A DNA stretch of 64,000 nt from assembly GCA_023091665.1 (NCBI GenBank), contig JALJCQ010000029.1:496001-560000 (forward strand), given 5' to 3'. How positions within the stretch are numbered: position 1 is the first letter of the stretch; the number at the start of each line of letters is the position of its first letter. Both the position numbers and the translations under genes were made by a program. This stretch comes from Pythium myriotylum (lineage: Eukaryota > Oomycota > Peronosporomycetes > Pythiales > Pythiaceae). This document shows positions 1 to 9,640 of the stretch, in pieces. The notes under the pieces are model-generated. The model made no database searches and was not told the DNA's origin. It saw nothing but the letters and a program-made list of their open reading frames with translations.

Positions 1-101
1 GCCGTCGCCGTCGCCGTCGCCGTCGCGGTTGGGCCGGTTTCTGCGCGCACTGAGGCGGCGAGTGCGATGGCGGCGATGGCGAAGAGGACTCGAAGGTGCA
101 T
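1..101 (-). CDS. Small secreted proline-rich protein, sub-type A, N-terminal part (cut by window edge)
   Basis: Only the first 33 codons lie in the window; the gene runs off the left edge. The ATG (99-101, minus) opens a signal peptide MHLRVLFAIAAIALAASVRA followed by a Thr-Ala stretch encoded by a gccgtc hexanucleotide repeat. The visible part is identical to the intact gene at 3568-4170, offset by 4069 bp, so it is a second copy in a tandem duplication. Function is unknown; secretion is inferred from the signal peptide. Confidence 0.75.
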   Translation of the reverse strand, partial: MHLRVLFAIAAIALAASVRAETGPTATATATAT

Positions 102-164
102 GGTTGTGTGGTGACTGGCCAGCTCAGGAGTGCTTGGTTGAAGGAGAATGTTGGAATGATCTCA

Positions 165-206
165 CGGACGACGGATGACGGACGACGGACGACGGACGAC
201 GGACGA
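165..206. repeat. Short GACGGAC-type tandem repeat
   Basis: About six imperfect copies of a 7-nt GACGGAC/GACGACG unit lie about 65 bp upstream of the sub-type A start codon. The same repeat recurs at 4234-4275 within the duplicated block. Confidence 0.8.
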
Positions 207-1460
207 GCTCGTGACTGAAGGTTCATATCGGACTGCTGCTCGACGATAACTACACTCACAACGAAGGAAGGTGCAGCCGATGGGAGCCACCAACAATCAT
301 GTTGCAACCCATGAACCTCCCACCCGCCACACAAGGCTCCCTCCAAACTTTCATGTATATGAGAAGAGAGCTCCCGGCCCACCCACCCTCTCCACATCAT
401 TTCTCACGTATTCCGAAACGCTCCCCACCACAACGTCAAGCACCAACCATCATTCGGCAGAACACGATCCCTTGCCTGTCGCACATGAGCGTTCTGCCGG
501 GCCTGAGTGTCGTTCAGGCTTACGCATCTCCCTCGCTCCCTCGTCGATCAGGCTGCTGACTGGACCTACCAGCGAGACTACTGTAGCCATCCGCCTAGCC
601 GCCACAACACAAGAAAGTCAGAGAATCAAATATATATGGGGTGAGTTCGGTGAGCAGGCAGGTGATTTGGCCTCGAAAAATCATGACCTCGAGTTTCGTT
701 TCTTCGAGGTCTCACCACAACATTGCGGAGGATAGGGGATCGTGGAACCCACCAAAAGACTGGAGATCTGAGATGGAGGGTTCGTGGGTTCCATCTCGTG
801 ACTGAATGGGACCGAATGGGTCCGCTCTCCGCTGACGGTATTCTGCAGAAAGAGCACGCCACCACAATCGAGCCAAGCGCCGGATGAACCCACTCACCAG
901 TGCATGCGTAGCCTGTCTGTGTGGTCGTGGCCAATGCGGTCTACACGAGCTGTGGAGAGCGATGGGCTGACCCGGCAAACCTGGGCTGTACAGGTTTGCT
1001 GGCGAGACTGTTGTCTCCTCACCAGTGCCGTCATGATGGGCTGAGAGGACACGGGTTGTTGGCGAGACAGTGTGCTCCTCACCTCACCAGTGTCCACTGG
1101 TCGTATGAGAACACGAGTTGAAGCCGCGAATTATGCAACGGGCGAAACTCCCACTGTCTTGGACTTTGTATCGAACGATCTTCAAGAGACGCGCGGATCT
1201 GCTGGAAATATCGAATCGGCCGGTTTCAACCACTCGGCTCACTCCGGCCGGACCCATCTCCACCGATCGAGTTCTCGAAGCACGATTTTGCTCGGATTGG
1301 TACCGGTACGGTAGTGGGTCTCTCCTCTGGTGGCATGCAAGTGGATCCAAAGGCACGATCACGTCTAGTCAGTGACCTGGAGCTGGGGCCATGTCAGTCT
1401 CGAATGGGATAGTGAAGGATATATTCGGCTTGATATTTCCAGTCGAGTAGCGTACGGTCA

Positions 1461-1506
1461 GTCGTTGGGGACACTTAACACCCAGGTGACAAGTGCCCCC
1501 AACGAC
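1461..1506. repeat. Inverted repeat, 16-bp arms
   Basis: Arms 1461-1476 and 1491-1506 are reverse complements with one mismatch, separated by a 14-nt loop. It lies in non-coding DNA just past the end of the identical repeat block and is not preserved in the second copy. Confidence 0.7.
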
Positions 1507-2032
1507 CGTCAGGTGGTGATCAGCTGATAGGCCCAATAGGTGGGTAGATACAGTCGTAGCATTTGGTCGCATGGGCGTTCTGTCCGCACTTCGATCGCAA
1601 GTCACACACACAACCATTCCTAGATCTCGACCAGGTATATTATACTCAAGACAAATCACCCATCCACGAGACATGATCTCATCACTCCTCACGCAAAACA
1701 GCCCAGACTCCTCCGTCCCAACCCTGATTCGATGGACCGGCCCTACCGCTCGTTAGTTGAACATTTGGTCGCTACACACTTGGTGCTTGATGCTATGCAG
1801 TCTATCTGAGGTGAGCCGTCATTGTCGTGGATCGTATATGAAGTAGATCACGGGCGGGGCGTACCGTACGTGAAACTTCGTGGCGCAGGATATCAAATCA
1901 AATCAACACTTCCGGTCCTATTAATTTTAAAATAGATCATGAAGCCATCGGCGATGGAGACAATAGCGACGTGCACCACTCACGCAAGCAGGTTGAAGGC
2001 TTCGAGCGTCGATGTCACCGATGAGGTCTGTG

Positions 2033-2101
2033 GATGAGAGGTGAGAGGTGAGAGGTGAGAGGTGAGAGGTGGGTGGTGAGTGGTGAGTGGTGAGAGGTGA
2101 G
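2033..2101. repeat. GGTGAGA minisatellite
   Basis: Roughly nine head-to-tail copies of a 7-nt GGTGAGA/GGTGAGT unit. It lies about 330 bp upstream of the secreted-protein start at 2428. Confidence 0.85.
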
Positions 2102-2427
2102 GTGGAATTTTAGACTGCAACTGATGCCACACTGGAGGAGCGCAATACGAGTGGGGTCCACCGTACAGTACGCTACGTCGAAAAAATGGAGTGAGAGGAT
2201 ATGTGAATGAGAACAGTGGAGTGTGGGGTGAGTTGACTCGAGTTTGATAGGTGGGGTGGGGTGGAGTGGAGTCTCCACTATGCTACGCTCGTTGTGGCCA
2301 CGGTTCGACTGGGTCTATGGGCTTGAGTGCTTCGCCCGTGGACCTTCGCTCGTCCAACACACAGCATTCCAAAATCGGCCATCATCCGAGCACTCACGCT
2401 ACCTCGCCCCACCTCCCACCAACAAAC

Positions 2428-2829
2428 ATGCATCTTCGCTCGATCCTTTCGCTCGCCTGCCTCGCGATCGCCGCGACTGCTACTACTAGCGCCACCGCTG
2501 AGCCCGTGAGGACTGTGCCTCCGCTCACTAGACCTCAGACGGAGGCGCTGCTCATTACCGTGCCTCCTCCAATCGCTCCAACTCAGCGCCCCGAGGATGC
2601 GTCGGTAGAGTACTCCACCCACCCGCCCACGGATCGACGCCTCTCGTCTAACGCTCAGGCACTGCTCATTACCGTGCCTCCTCCAATCGCTCCAACTCAG
2701 GGCCCAGAGGATGCATCGGTGCTGGACAAGACGGTCCCTCCACCGATTGTGTCGCCTGCCCCCAAGTCTCTCAAGACTTCACCAGTGCACAACGCCCGTC
2801 GTGGTCTCCGTGGCTCATCGACAGCGTAG
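2428..2829 (+). CDS. Small secreted repeat protein, sub-type B
   Basis: 133 residues. I chose the ATG at 2428 because it opens a clear signal peptide (MHLRSILSLACLAIAATATT...) while the upstream in-frame ATG at 2251 adds 59 codons of non-signal sequence. The mature part holds two copies of a unit containing ALLITVPPPIAPTQ and PEDASV, a THPPTDRR segment between them, and a C-terminal KTSPVHNARRGLRGSSTA tail. The tail and the T-V/I-PPP motifs are shared with the sub-type A proteins (3568-4170, 8032-8523) and with the paralogue at 6461-6931. No cysteines, no enzyme signature and no typical RXLR motif. Dibasic RR sites bound the repeats, so proteolytic release of peptides is conceivable. Function unknown. 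Confidence 0.8.
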   Translation: MHLRSILSLACLAIAATATTSATAEPVRTVPPLTRPQTEALLITVPPPIAPTQRPEDASVEYSTHPPTDRRLSSNAQALLITVPPPIAPTQGPEDASVLDKTVPPPIVSPAPKSLKTSPVHNARRGLRGSSTA

Positions 2830-3567
2830 GCATGGAGGAAATACTGCAGTTTTCTTTTGATTCATAATGAACCTCTTTCTCCAGACAGCCTTGCTATTGA
2901 CAACACACAGTCTTCCGGACGGTCAATGGGAGATCAGCTCGAGGTTGGTCAAGTGTCGTTGGAGACTGTTCCGAATAGAGGGGCGGTTGGGGTTTACGGT
3001 ATTGGCAGTGTTATAACTAGCAACTTCAACTGCAAGAACACTCATGGGAAAGAACATAGTGCACTGGTCCTGCCTTGTCTTGTATTGCCAAGCCGAGTTC
3101 TCTTCAAGTGCTCTGAGCGCGTATCTTCTCGTCGTCGAGCACGTCACGTACCGGTAACTCTGTGCGACGTACCTCTGATAGAATTGTCACCATCGCGAGA
3201 GCGACTTCAGCGTGATCGCCGATCGGTGGTATCATCGATGATCTTGACAGCGAAGACCGCCCATTCGTTTGGTGGTGGTGATTATGACCCCACCGTTTGC
3301 TGACGATGACAATGACCCCAGTGCACGATTTAGCACTCGAATGCAACAGTCGCATTAACTTGGTGTACGAGATCAAGATCGTACGTGGGGATTAGATTAT
3401 GGGTCTCATTCTCTCCTGGATGGCAGTACTCCAACAGACTATTGTCCGCAAGGATGTTTTTTTCCTGTCTTCATTACTTGCTTCGGCAGTAATCATGAAA
3501 TAGATGCATGACGTGACCAAGTCCGGGGAGAATGAATACTGAATAAATATTTGGTCTCTCGGTGATT
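2830..3567. other. Intergenic DNA, convergent 3' ends
   Basis: Lies between the stop codons of two convergent secreted-protein genes. Three overlapping ORFs on both strands show no domain or signal peptide. I see nothing else here. Confidence 0.5.
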
Positions 3568-4054
3568 TCAAGCTGTCGACGTCCCACGTAGACCGCGTCG
3601 TCCGTTGTGAACGGGCGACGTTCTCAGTGGAAAAACAGGAGATGCCATCAGCGGAGGCGGAATCGTCCTCAACAACTCCACGCCTTCGTGGGAGTCCTCA
3701 GCAGTTGTAGGCTGCGCACCCTGGCCCTCGGCCGCAGTAAGAACGCGGTCGTTTGTGCCTTCTGCGAACGTCGGGCCATTCAGCGGCGGCACAGTTCTTA
3801 GCGGTGCCTCCTGCAGCTCCTTCTTGAGAGCTTGTCGCTCGTTATGGACGGGAGACGTCTTCAAAGGCACGATGGGATCCATCGGCTGGGTTGACTCCAT
3901 CGGCTTCATCGGCTTCGTCAGCTCGGTTGGCTCGGAGTCAAGCTGTCGCGCAGCTGGCGGTGGGATGGTCCGCAGCAGCGTGATGGAGCTGGTGGTCGGA
4001 GCGAATGACGGCGGCATGGTGGTCGCGGCCATGGTGGTGGTCGTCATCGCTGTG

Positions 4055-4095
<41 letters not shown>

Positions 4096-4170
4096 GGTTG
4101 GGCCGGTTTCTGCGCGCACTGAGGCGGCGAGTGCGATGGCGGCGATGGCGAAGAGGACTCGAAGGTGCAT
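3568..4170 (-). CDS. Small secreted proline-rich protein, sub-type A
   Basis: 200 residues. A signal peptide of about 20 residues is followed by a low-complexity (Thr-Ala)n/Thr-Met region encoded by a gccgtc repeat, then two modules. Each module combines LLRTIPPP, later a V/L-P-L-K/R-TSPVHN motif, and basic residues. The protein ends in RTSPVHNGRRGLRGTSTA, nearly the same tail as the sub-type B proteins. A central segment with RTVPPLNGPTFAEGTNDRVL is shared with the third A copy at 8032-8523. No cysteines; probably disordered and extracellular. The 5' end lies in the identical tandem block, so the copy at 1-101 has the same start. Role unknown: effector, wall-associated protein or peptide precursor are all open. 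Confidence 0.85.
4055..4096. repeat. GTCGCC hexanucleotide microsatellite in coding sequence
   Basis: About seven GTCGCC units encode (Thr-Ala)n on the minus strand near the N-terminus of the sub-type A gene. Length changes stay in frame. The copy at 8032 lacks the array and has a short Thr run instead. Confidence 0.9.
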
Positions 4171-5442
4171 GGTTGTGTGGTGACTGGCCAGCTCAGGAGT
4201 GCTTGGTTGAAGGAGAATGTTGGAATGATCTCACGGACGACGGATGACGGACGACGGACGACGGACGACGGACGAGCTCGTGACTGAAGGTTCATATCGG
4301 ACTGCTGCTCGACGATAACTACACTCACAACGAAGGAAGGTGCAGCCGATGGGAGCCACCAACAATCATGTTGCAACCCATGAACCTCCCACCCGCCACA
4401 CAAGGCTCCCTCCAAACTTTCATGTATATGAGAAGAGAGCTCCCGGCCCACCCACCCTCTCCACATCATTTCTCACGTATTCCGAAACGCTCCCCACCAC
4501 AACGTCAAGCACCAACCATCATTCGGCAGAACACGATCCCTTGCCTGTCGCACATGAGCGTTCTGCCGGGCCTGAGTGTCGTTCAGGCTTACGCATCTCC
4601 CTCGCTCCCTCGTCGATCAGGCTGCTGACTGGACCTACCAGCGAGACTACTGTAGCCATCCGCCTAGCCGCCACAACACAAGAAAGTCAGAGAATCAAAT
4701 ATATATGGGGTGAGTTCGGTGAGCAGGCAGGTGATTTGGCCTCGAAAAATCATGACCTCGAGTTTCGTTTCTTCGAGGTCTCACCACAACATTGCGGAGG
4801 ATAGGGGATCGTGGAACCCACCAAAAGACTGGAGATCTGAGATGGAGGGTTCGTGGGTTCCATCTCGTGACTGAATGGGACCGAATGGGTCCGCTCTCCG
4901 CTGACGGTATTCTGCAGAAAGAGCACGCCACCACAATCGAGCCAAGCGCCGGATGAACCCACTCACCAGTGCATGCGTAGCCTGTCTGTGTGGTCGTGGC
5001 CAATGCGGTCTACACGAGCTGTGGAGAGCGATGGGCTGACCCGGCAAACCTGGGCTGTACAGGTTTGCTGGCGAGACTGTTGTCTCCTCACCAGTGCCGT
5101 CATGATGGGCTGAGAGGACACGGGTTGTTGGCGAGACAGTGTGCTCCTCACCTCACCAGTGTCCACTGGTCGTATGAGAACACGAGTTGAAGCCGCGAAT
5201 TATGCAACGGGCGAAACTCCCACTGTCTTGGACTTTGTATCGAACGATCTTCAAGAGACGCGCGGATCTGCTGGAAATATCGAATCGGCCGGTTTCAACC
5301 ACTCGGCTCACTCCGGCCGGACCCATCTCCACCGATCGAGTTCTCGAAGCACGATTTTGCTCGGATTGGTACCGGTACGGTAGTGGGTCTCTCCTCTGGT
5401 GGCATGCAAGTGGATCCAAAGGCACGATCACGTCTAGTCAGT
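4070..5442 (+). repeat. Direct repeat, right copy (identical to 1-1373)
   Basis: Same 1,373 bp as 1-1373. Past 5442 the two copies keep only patches of similarity (for example a shared stretch near 1620-1680 and 5670-5730), so the whole unit of about 4.05 kb, including the sub-type B genes, was probably duplicated earlier and only this end is still identical. Confidence 0.9.
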
Positions 5443-6460
5443 CACCTGGAGCTTAGTCTTGAGCGGGGTTGTGAAGGATATCTTAGACTTGATATTTCCT
5501 TTGAGGAGTGGACACTGGTTGGCGATACTCCTTTGTCACCTCAGCCTTTGTGGCTCAGGTGGTGGGCTCAGCTGGAAGACTCAGCTGATGGGGTCAGTTG
5601 GTGGGTAGATAGTAATACTTGTTGGCATGGGCGTTCTGTACACACTTCGGATCTCGCGTCCCACACAGATCTCGACCAGGTATATTATACTCAAGACAAA
5701 TCACCCATCCAAGAGACACGATCTCATCGCTTCTCACGCAAAATGGTCCAGCCTCCTCCGTCCCACCCCCGATTTGATTTGCCTGTACCCACTGATAGTT
5801 GAACATGCGGCCGCTATGTGGAAATCAAGTTCACAAATCCAGTGTGAGGTCTTGAAGCCATCGGTTGTGGAGACAGTAAGCGGCGACGTGGACCGGTCAG
5901 TGAAGGCTTCTTTTTTCTTTCCTGAGACCGAGTCTAGCCAATCATATCCTCGCACCTTCTCCACACGACTACTACTGTCCGCTCATCTTTCCTGCTTTGT
6001 GAGGACATGGAGCACCGTAAAGAGGGCAGATGGTGCGTCTTCGTCAGCTCGCTGGTGAAAAGGAAGACCAACCGAGTCGGATGCGGGACGCCCACACTCT
6101 CCAGAGAAGCAATTTTTATATGTTTTCTCAGTCCACTCAACGGTTGCAATCACCCACTAGCGTTGAGCTCACCAATGAGACCTGTGGATCAGAGATGATA
6201 AATGAGAGGTGAATTGTTTTGACTAAATGACTGGAAAGCAATGTAAATGGAACCCACCGTACACTGGAAAGAATAACGGAGTGGGTGGATACAAGACTAA
6301 GAAGACACAGGAGTTGGCTGGAATTCGATACGTTGGGTATCCGCTACGCTACACCCGATGTGACCTCGACTCAAGTGGGCCGATAAAGCCGCTGTCGGTC
6401 CAACAGCATTCCAAAACCTGCCACCGTCCAAGCACTCAACCCACCCCAACTCCACCAGCC
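4171..6460. other. Intergenic DNA between divergent secreted-protein genes, second copy
   Basis: Holds the remainder of the identical repeat and then diverged counterparts of 1374-2427. The GGTGAGA minisatellite of the first copy is absent; only a trace (gatgataaatgagagg) remains near 6195. CATTCCAAAA at 6406 precedes the next start by about 55 bp. ORFs here are unsupported. Confidence 0.55.
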
Positions 6461-6931
6461 ATGCAAGTCCGCTCGATCCTTTCGCTGGCTTGCCTCACAA
6501 TCGCCGCGACCGCTACAGCTAGCACCACCGCCGAGCCAGTGACGGCTGCGCCGCCGCTCACTCAACCTGAAACCGAGGCGCTGCCTATCACTGTACCTTC
6601 TCCGCTTGCACCAAGTCAGGGTCAAGAGCGCGCGTCTGTAGAGTACTCGACGCACCCACCCACGGATCGACGCCTCCTGTCCACTGAGGCGCTGCTCATT
6701 ACCGTGCCTCCTCCGCTTGCTCGAGGTCAGGTTCCAGCGGATGCGTCAGTGCAGTATTCGACTCACCCGCCTACGGATCGACGCGTCTTGTCCACCGGGG
6801 CGCTGCTCGTGCGTGTGTCGGTGCAGGACAAGACGGTTTCTTCGCCGAGTGTGTCTCCTGCCCGAAAGTCTATCAAGACTTCGCCAGAGGACAACGCCCG
6901 CCGTGGTCTTCGTGGCTCATCGACTGTGTAG
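6461..6931 (+). CDS. Small secreted repeat protein, sub-type B, longer paralogue
   Basis: 156 residues from the ATG at 6461, which opens the signal peptide MQVRSILSLACLTIAATATA. The body has about two and a half copies of a unit of about 42 residues: STHPPTDRR-LLST-EALLITVPPPLA...DASV. It ends KTSPEDNARRGLRGSSTV, with the usual SPVHN changed to SPEDN. It is the tandem-duplicate partner of 2428-2829 but carries one more repeat. RR pairs fall at the same place in each repeat, which is what a Kex2-type processed precursor would show. Function unknown. Confidence 0.8.
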   Translation: MQVRSILSLACLTIAATATASTTAEPVTAAPPLTQPETEALPITVPSPLAPSQGQERASVEYSTHPPTDRRLLSTEALLITVPPPLARGQVPADASVQYSTHPPTDRRVLSTGALLVRVSVQDKTVSSPSVSPARKSIKTSPEDNARRGLRGSSTV

Positions 6932-8031
6932 GCATGGAGAAAGCACTATATTTCTTATAATTTATAATGAACTTGTTTTGCAGACATGACTATGGTATCG
7001 TCGTTGGTGTGAAGGAGACGTCACCTGCCCGAGGACGCAAACTAGAATTATTGGCAGTGCTGAAGCCGACAACTTCATCTCCTTGGAAACGCTCATAGGG
7101 TTAGATATCGGGCGGGGGAGAGAACTTTTTTTAAAAAAATGTGTTTTGCTAGTCACAGCAGGCTTCAGGTATTTCACGATGCATACCCCACTGGACGATT
7201 GCATCGCACGAAATCGACGCCTTCAAGACGAAGGCGGATTGAACGGGACATTTAACTGGCCAAATTGAAATTACCCTTGTGTCAGGTGACCATTGAAAAT
7301 CATCCCATACAATTTCGGGATAGTTACTGATTTCGACCGTGATATAATCTGAAACTGCTCATTCTGTTGTCCTCAGAGTCCATGGTGGTGGTGGTCGAAA
7401 CTGGTGTCCCATGAAGCCATAAATCACCAGAACAGTGAACCCAGGATCGTTGCACCCATGTCATGCGAAAGGTTTTGGGTGCGCACGAATGCAAGTCTCA
7501 GCATAACAGGAGCCTCACAAGCGCACCAAGCGATCTGTGTCGGTTCATCCCGCTTTGTTCCTGTGCGTTGCTTTTGGGTTGCTTCGCGACCAACATCAGT
7601 GGGCCGGCAGTCAACGGTTTCAGGGCAACTGCATGTGGATCCATGCGACGGCAGCCTTCCGGACACCACGAATTCCTCCGTGTATGTCGCAAAAGTAACC
7701 TGCGAAGGTTTGAGTGAAGGTCAAGCGACCTGAGCGGCGTGTTGGATCGAAATGGGCGGGTGAGAAACTATTTGGCGAGAGGTTTTGGGAGTGGGTTCAT
7801 AGCCACTTAGTTGGTTCACATGGGTTGGTGGCCTCTTGGCATGCTGGAAAAATTTATCACCCACAAGAACAGCACATGCAATCTAGACAATAGGAGACAA
7901 CATTCTGTCTAACCTGCCAAGGCTGCCCAAGAAATAACACACCAGCATCTCATTACAATATTTGCTTCCAATTGAGCATTACTGAGCTTGCCTACCGAAC
8001 AATGGCTCTGCCCACCTCTCACCAAACAGTC
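6932..8031. other. Intergenic DNA
   Basis: 1.1 kb between two secreted-protein genes on the same strand. A 109-codon ORF at 7404-7733 overlaps open frames on the other strand and shows no domain or signal peptide. TCTCATTACAATATTTGC at about 7949 could be the start-site element of the next gene. Confidence 0.5.
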
Positions 8032-8523
8032 ATGCAACTTCGCGTCCTCTTCACCATTGCCACCGTCGCATTTGCCGCCTCAGCGCAAGCAGAGCTCACC
8101 ACAACGACGACGGCCGCGACCACGATGCCGCCGTCATTTGCTCCAGCCGCCGGCTCTATCACGCTCCTTCGCACCATCCCGCCAGCAGCACGACAGCTCG
8201 ACTCCGAGCCGATCGAGCCTATGAAAACCTCTCCCGTCCATAACGAGCGACGGGCTCTGAAGGACGAAGTACAAGAGGCATCGCTGAGAACTGTGCCGCC
8301 TCTGAATGGCCCGACGTTTGCGGAAGGCACAAACGACCGCGTTCTTACTGCAGTGGAGGACCAGTCTGTACAGCATGGGACTGAGTCGGACTCTAACGAA
8401 GGCGTCGAGGTACTGAGGGCGATTACGGTCCCACCTCCGTTGGTGGCGTCTCCTGTTTTTCCACTGAGAACGTCGCCCGTTCACAATGGCCGACGAGGTC
8501 TTCGCGGAGCCTTGGCAGCTTAA
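8032..8523 (+). CDS. Small secreted proline-rich protein, sub-type A, diverged copy
   Basis: 163 residues from the ATG at 8032, which opens the signal peptide MQLRVLFTIATVAFAASAQA. An upstream in-frame ATG at 7972 would put 20 non-signal residues in front. The order matches the protein at 3568-4170: Thr-rich region, ITLLRTIPP, KTSPVHNERRALKDE, RTVPPLNGPTFAEGTNDR, TVPPPL, RTSPVHNGRRGLRG. The Thr-Ala hexanucleotide array and the repeated proline-methionine segment are missing, explaining the shorter length. It lies inverted relative to the other A copies. Function unknown. Confidence 0.8.
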   Translation: MQLRVLFTIATVAFAASAQAELTTTTTAATTMPPSFAPAAGSITLLRTIPPAARQLDSEPIEPMKTSPVHNERRALKDEVQEASLRTVPPLNGPTFAEGTNDRVLTAVEDQSVQHGTESDSNEGVEVLRAITVPPPLVASPVFPLRTSPVHNGRRGLRGALAA

Positions 8524-8753
8524 TCTCGAGACTAGCAATATTTATATGATTTTTAAACAGTCTTAATCACTTAATTGAAGAGACTTTGTTCAAAGCGATC
8601 GCTCGATTCTCTTCGTTGTTTTAAATCATCGGTTACGTCGTTGACTCCGCTGAAGTAGCGCTCGTCACGGCGATAATTCTTGGCGAGGCACTTCACACCA
8701 CATTAAATAACATGTTTGACCGTCATAACCACAAGAGTCACGCCCAGCGCGTC

Positions 8754-9335
8754 TCACAGGAGTGTGACTTGACACCATAGGGCCGCGACCACGAGCGCGC
8801 TCAGTGTTCTTCTCCACAACGGACGAGCCGAACTCGACGGGCTCGCCGTCGCAAGTTTGTTAGCATCCTGGCAGTACGGCGAGTCCTTGTACTTGGCGCA
8901 AAAGTCCCCCACGAGACCGAATTCGAATGCGATCGATCCAGCGTCCTTTTCCGATTCTGGAGGCTGCGACGTGCCGACTGTCGGTGCGACCACCGTGTTG
9001 CTCGATCCGGTATGGTTGACTTTGACGCACTGCCCAAACACGGCGACGACCAATGGCAGCTTCTCCGGGAAGCATCCTTCCGCGTACTCGCGCGTGACGC
9101 CGACGTATCCGTCGCACGGACCGATGGTAAAGTTCCCACTCTCGGGGCTGATTCTCGTGACGCGGACGATGATCATCGCGTTCGGAATCTCCGTCGCTGG
9201 CAGAAGCTGGCCCGTCGGTGTCGACTTGGCCGGCCGAGGAAGCGCCTCGCTGATAGTACTACTGCATATTTGATAGGAGATGCCGCCCCGGAAGCTCGCC
9301 GGGCCGGGGCTGATGAACGACGGGCACCGCGCCAT
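8754..9335 (-). CDS. GPI-anchored-like cysteine protein (SCDG/DFC family)
   Basis: 193 residues. The C-terminal half carries GQCVKVN, later FEFGLVGDFCAKYKDSPYC, then a Ser-rich linker and a hydrophobic tail (LSALVVAALWCQVTLL), the layout of a GPI-anchored surface protein. Matching blocks occur in the genes at 35699-36239, 36712-37326, 40843-41631 and 42483-43019, so it belongs to a local family. N-glycosylation sequons (NFT, NHT) fit a secreted protein. The first ATG after a possible start-site element at 9377-9395 is 9335, but the resulting N-terminus has no signal peptide. The true 5' end may include an undetected exon. No known domain recognised. Confidence 0.65.
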   Translation of the reverse strand: MARCPSFISPGPASFRGGISYQICSSTISEALPRPAKSTPTGQLLPATEIPNAMIIVRVTRISPESGNFTIGPCDGYVGVTREYAEGCFPEKLPLVVAVFGQCVKVNHTGSSNTVVAPTVGTSQPPESEKDAGSIAFEFGLVGDFCAKYKDSPYCQDANKLATASPSSSARPLWRRTLSALVVAALWCQVTLL

Positions 9336-9640
9336 TTGGGCTCGGCACGGTCTCCGCTAATTTTTCGGAATGCTGCCGAGGCGAAAGAAGTGAGATATTT
9401 TGAGGGAATTTTGCAACCAATCAAAATTCGGCGAGATCCCCGATTATGCAGCGAACGTTGGACACTCGCTCCCAGAGGGAGGACAGCTCTGAGATGGGCA
9501 CCGCCATCTCCATGGGGAGCTTCTCGCCACCTCCCATGCCACGCTGACACCAAGCTCGCATGTGGACTGTACAACGCGCTTGCTTGGCTGGCTGGTGTAA
9601 GGAGAGATTTCATTTGTCGTTATCTTATTTCTAATTCACA
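9336..9640. other. Intergenic DNA
   Basis: Short gap between two minus-strand genes. On the minus strand TCACTTCTTTCGCC (near 9380-9393) resembles an oomycete Inr for the gene at 8754-9335. Nothing else seen. Confidence 0.4.

Larger units (their letters stand above)
1..1373 (+). repeat. Direct repeat, left copy (identical to 4070-5442)
   Basis: Positions 1-1373 match 4070-5442 with no difference seen. The first mismatch is 1374 versus 5443 and similarity then becomes patchy. The block covers the N-terminus of the sub-type A secreted gene and its upstream DNA. The left end lies outside the window. Either a recent tandem duplication or conversion of an older one; a collapsed or duplicated assembly is the alternative. 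Confidence 0.9.
102..2427. other. Intergenic DNA between divergent secreted-protein genes
   Basis: The first 1.27 kb is the rest of the identical direct repeat. Beyond it come a hairpin at 1461-1506 and a short minisatellite at 2033-2101. A 154-codon ORF at 271-735 is retained only because the block is duplicated and has no signal peptide or recognisable motif, so I do not call it. The CATTCCAAAA motif at 2365 lies about 60 bp before the next ATG and recurs before the paralogue at 6461; it may be its start-site element. Confidence 0.6.

Noticed and set aside
271..735. 154-codon ORF, repeated at 4340-4804
   Set aside because: Present twice only because it lies in the identical repeat block; no signal peptide, domain or family similarity, and overlapping frames are equally open.
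2428..8523. RXLR or Crinkler effector identity for the small secreted proteins
   Set aside because: RRGLRG lies at the C-terminus and does not fit the RXLR position or pattern; no LFLAK motif is seen.
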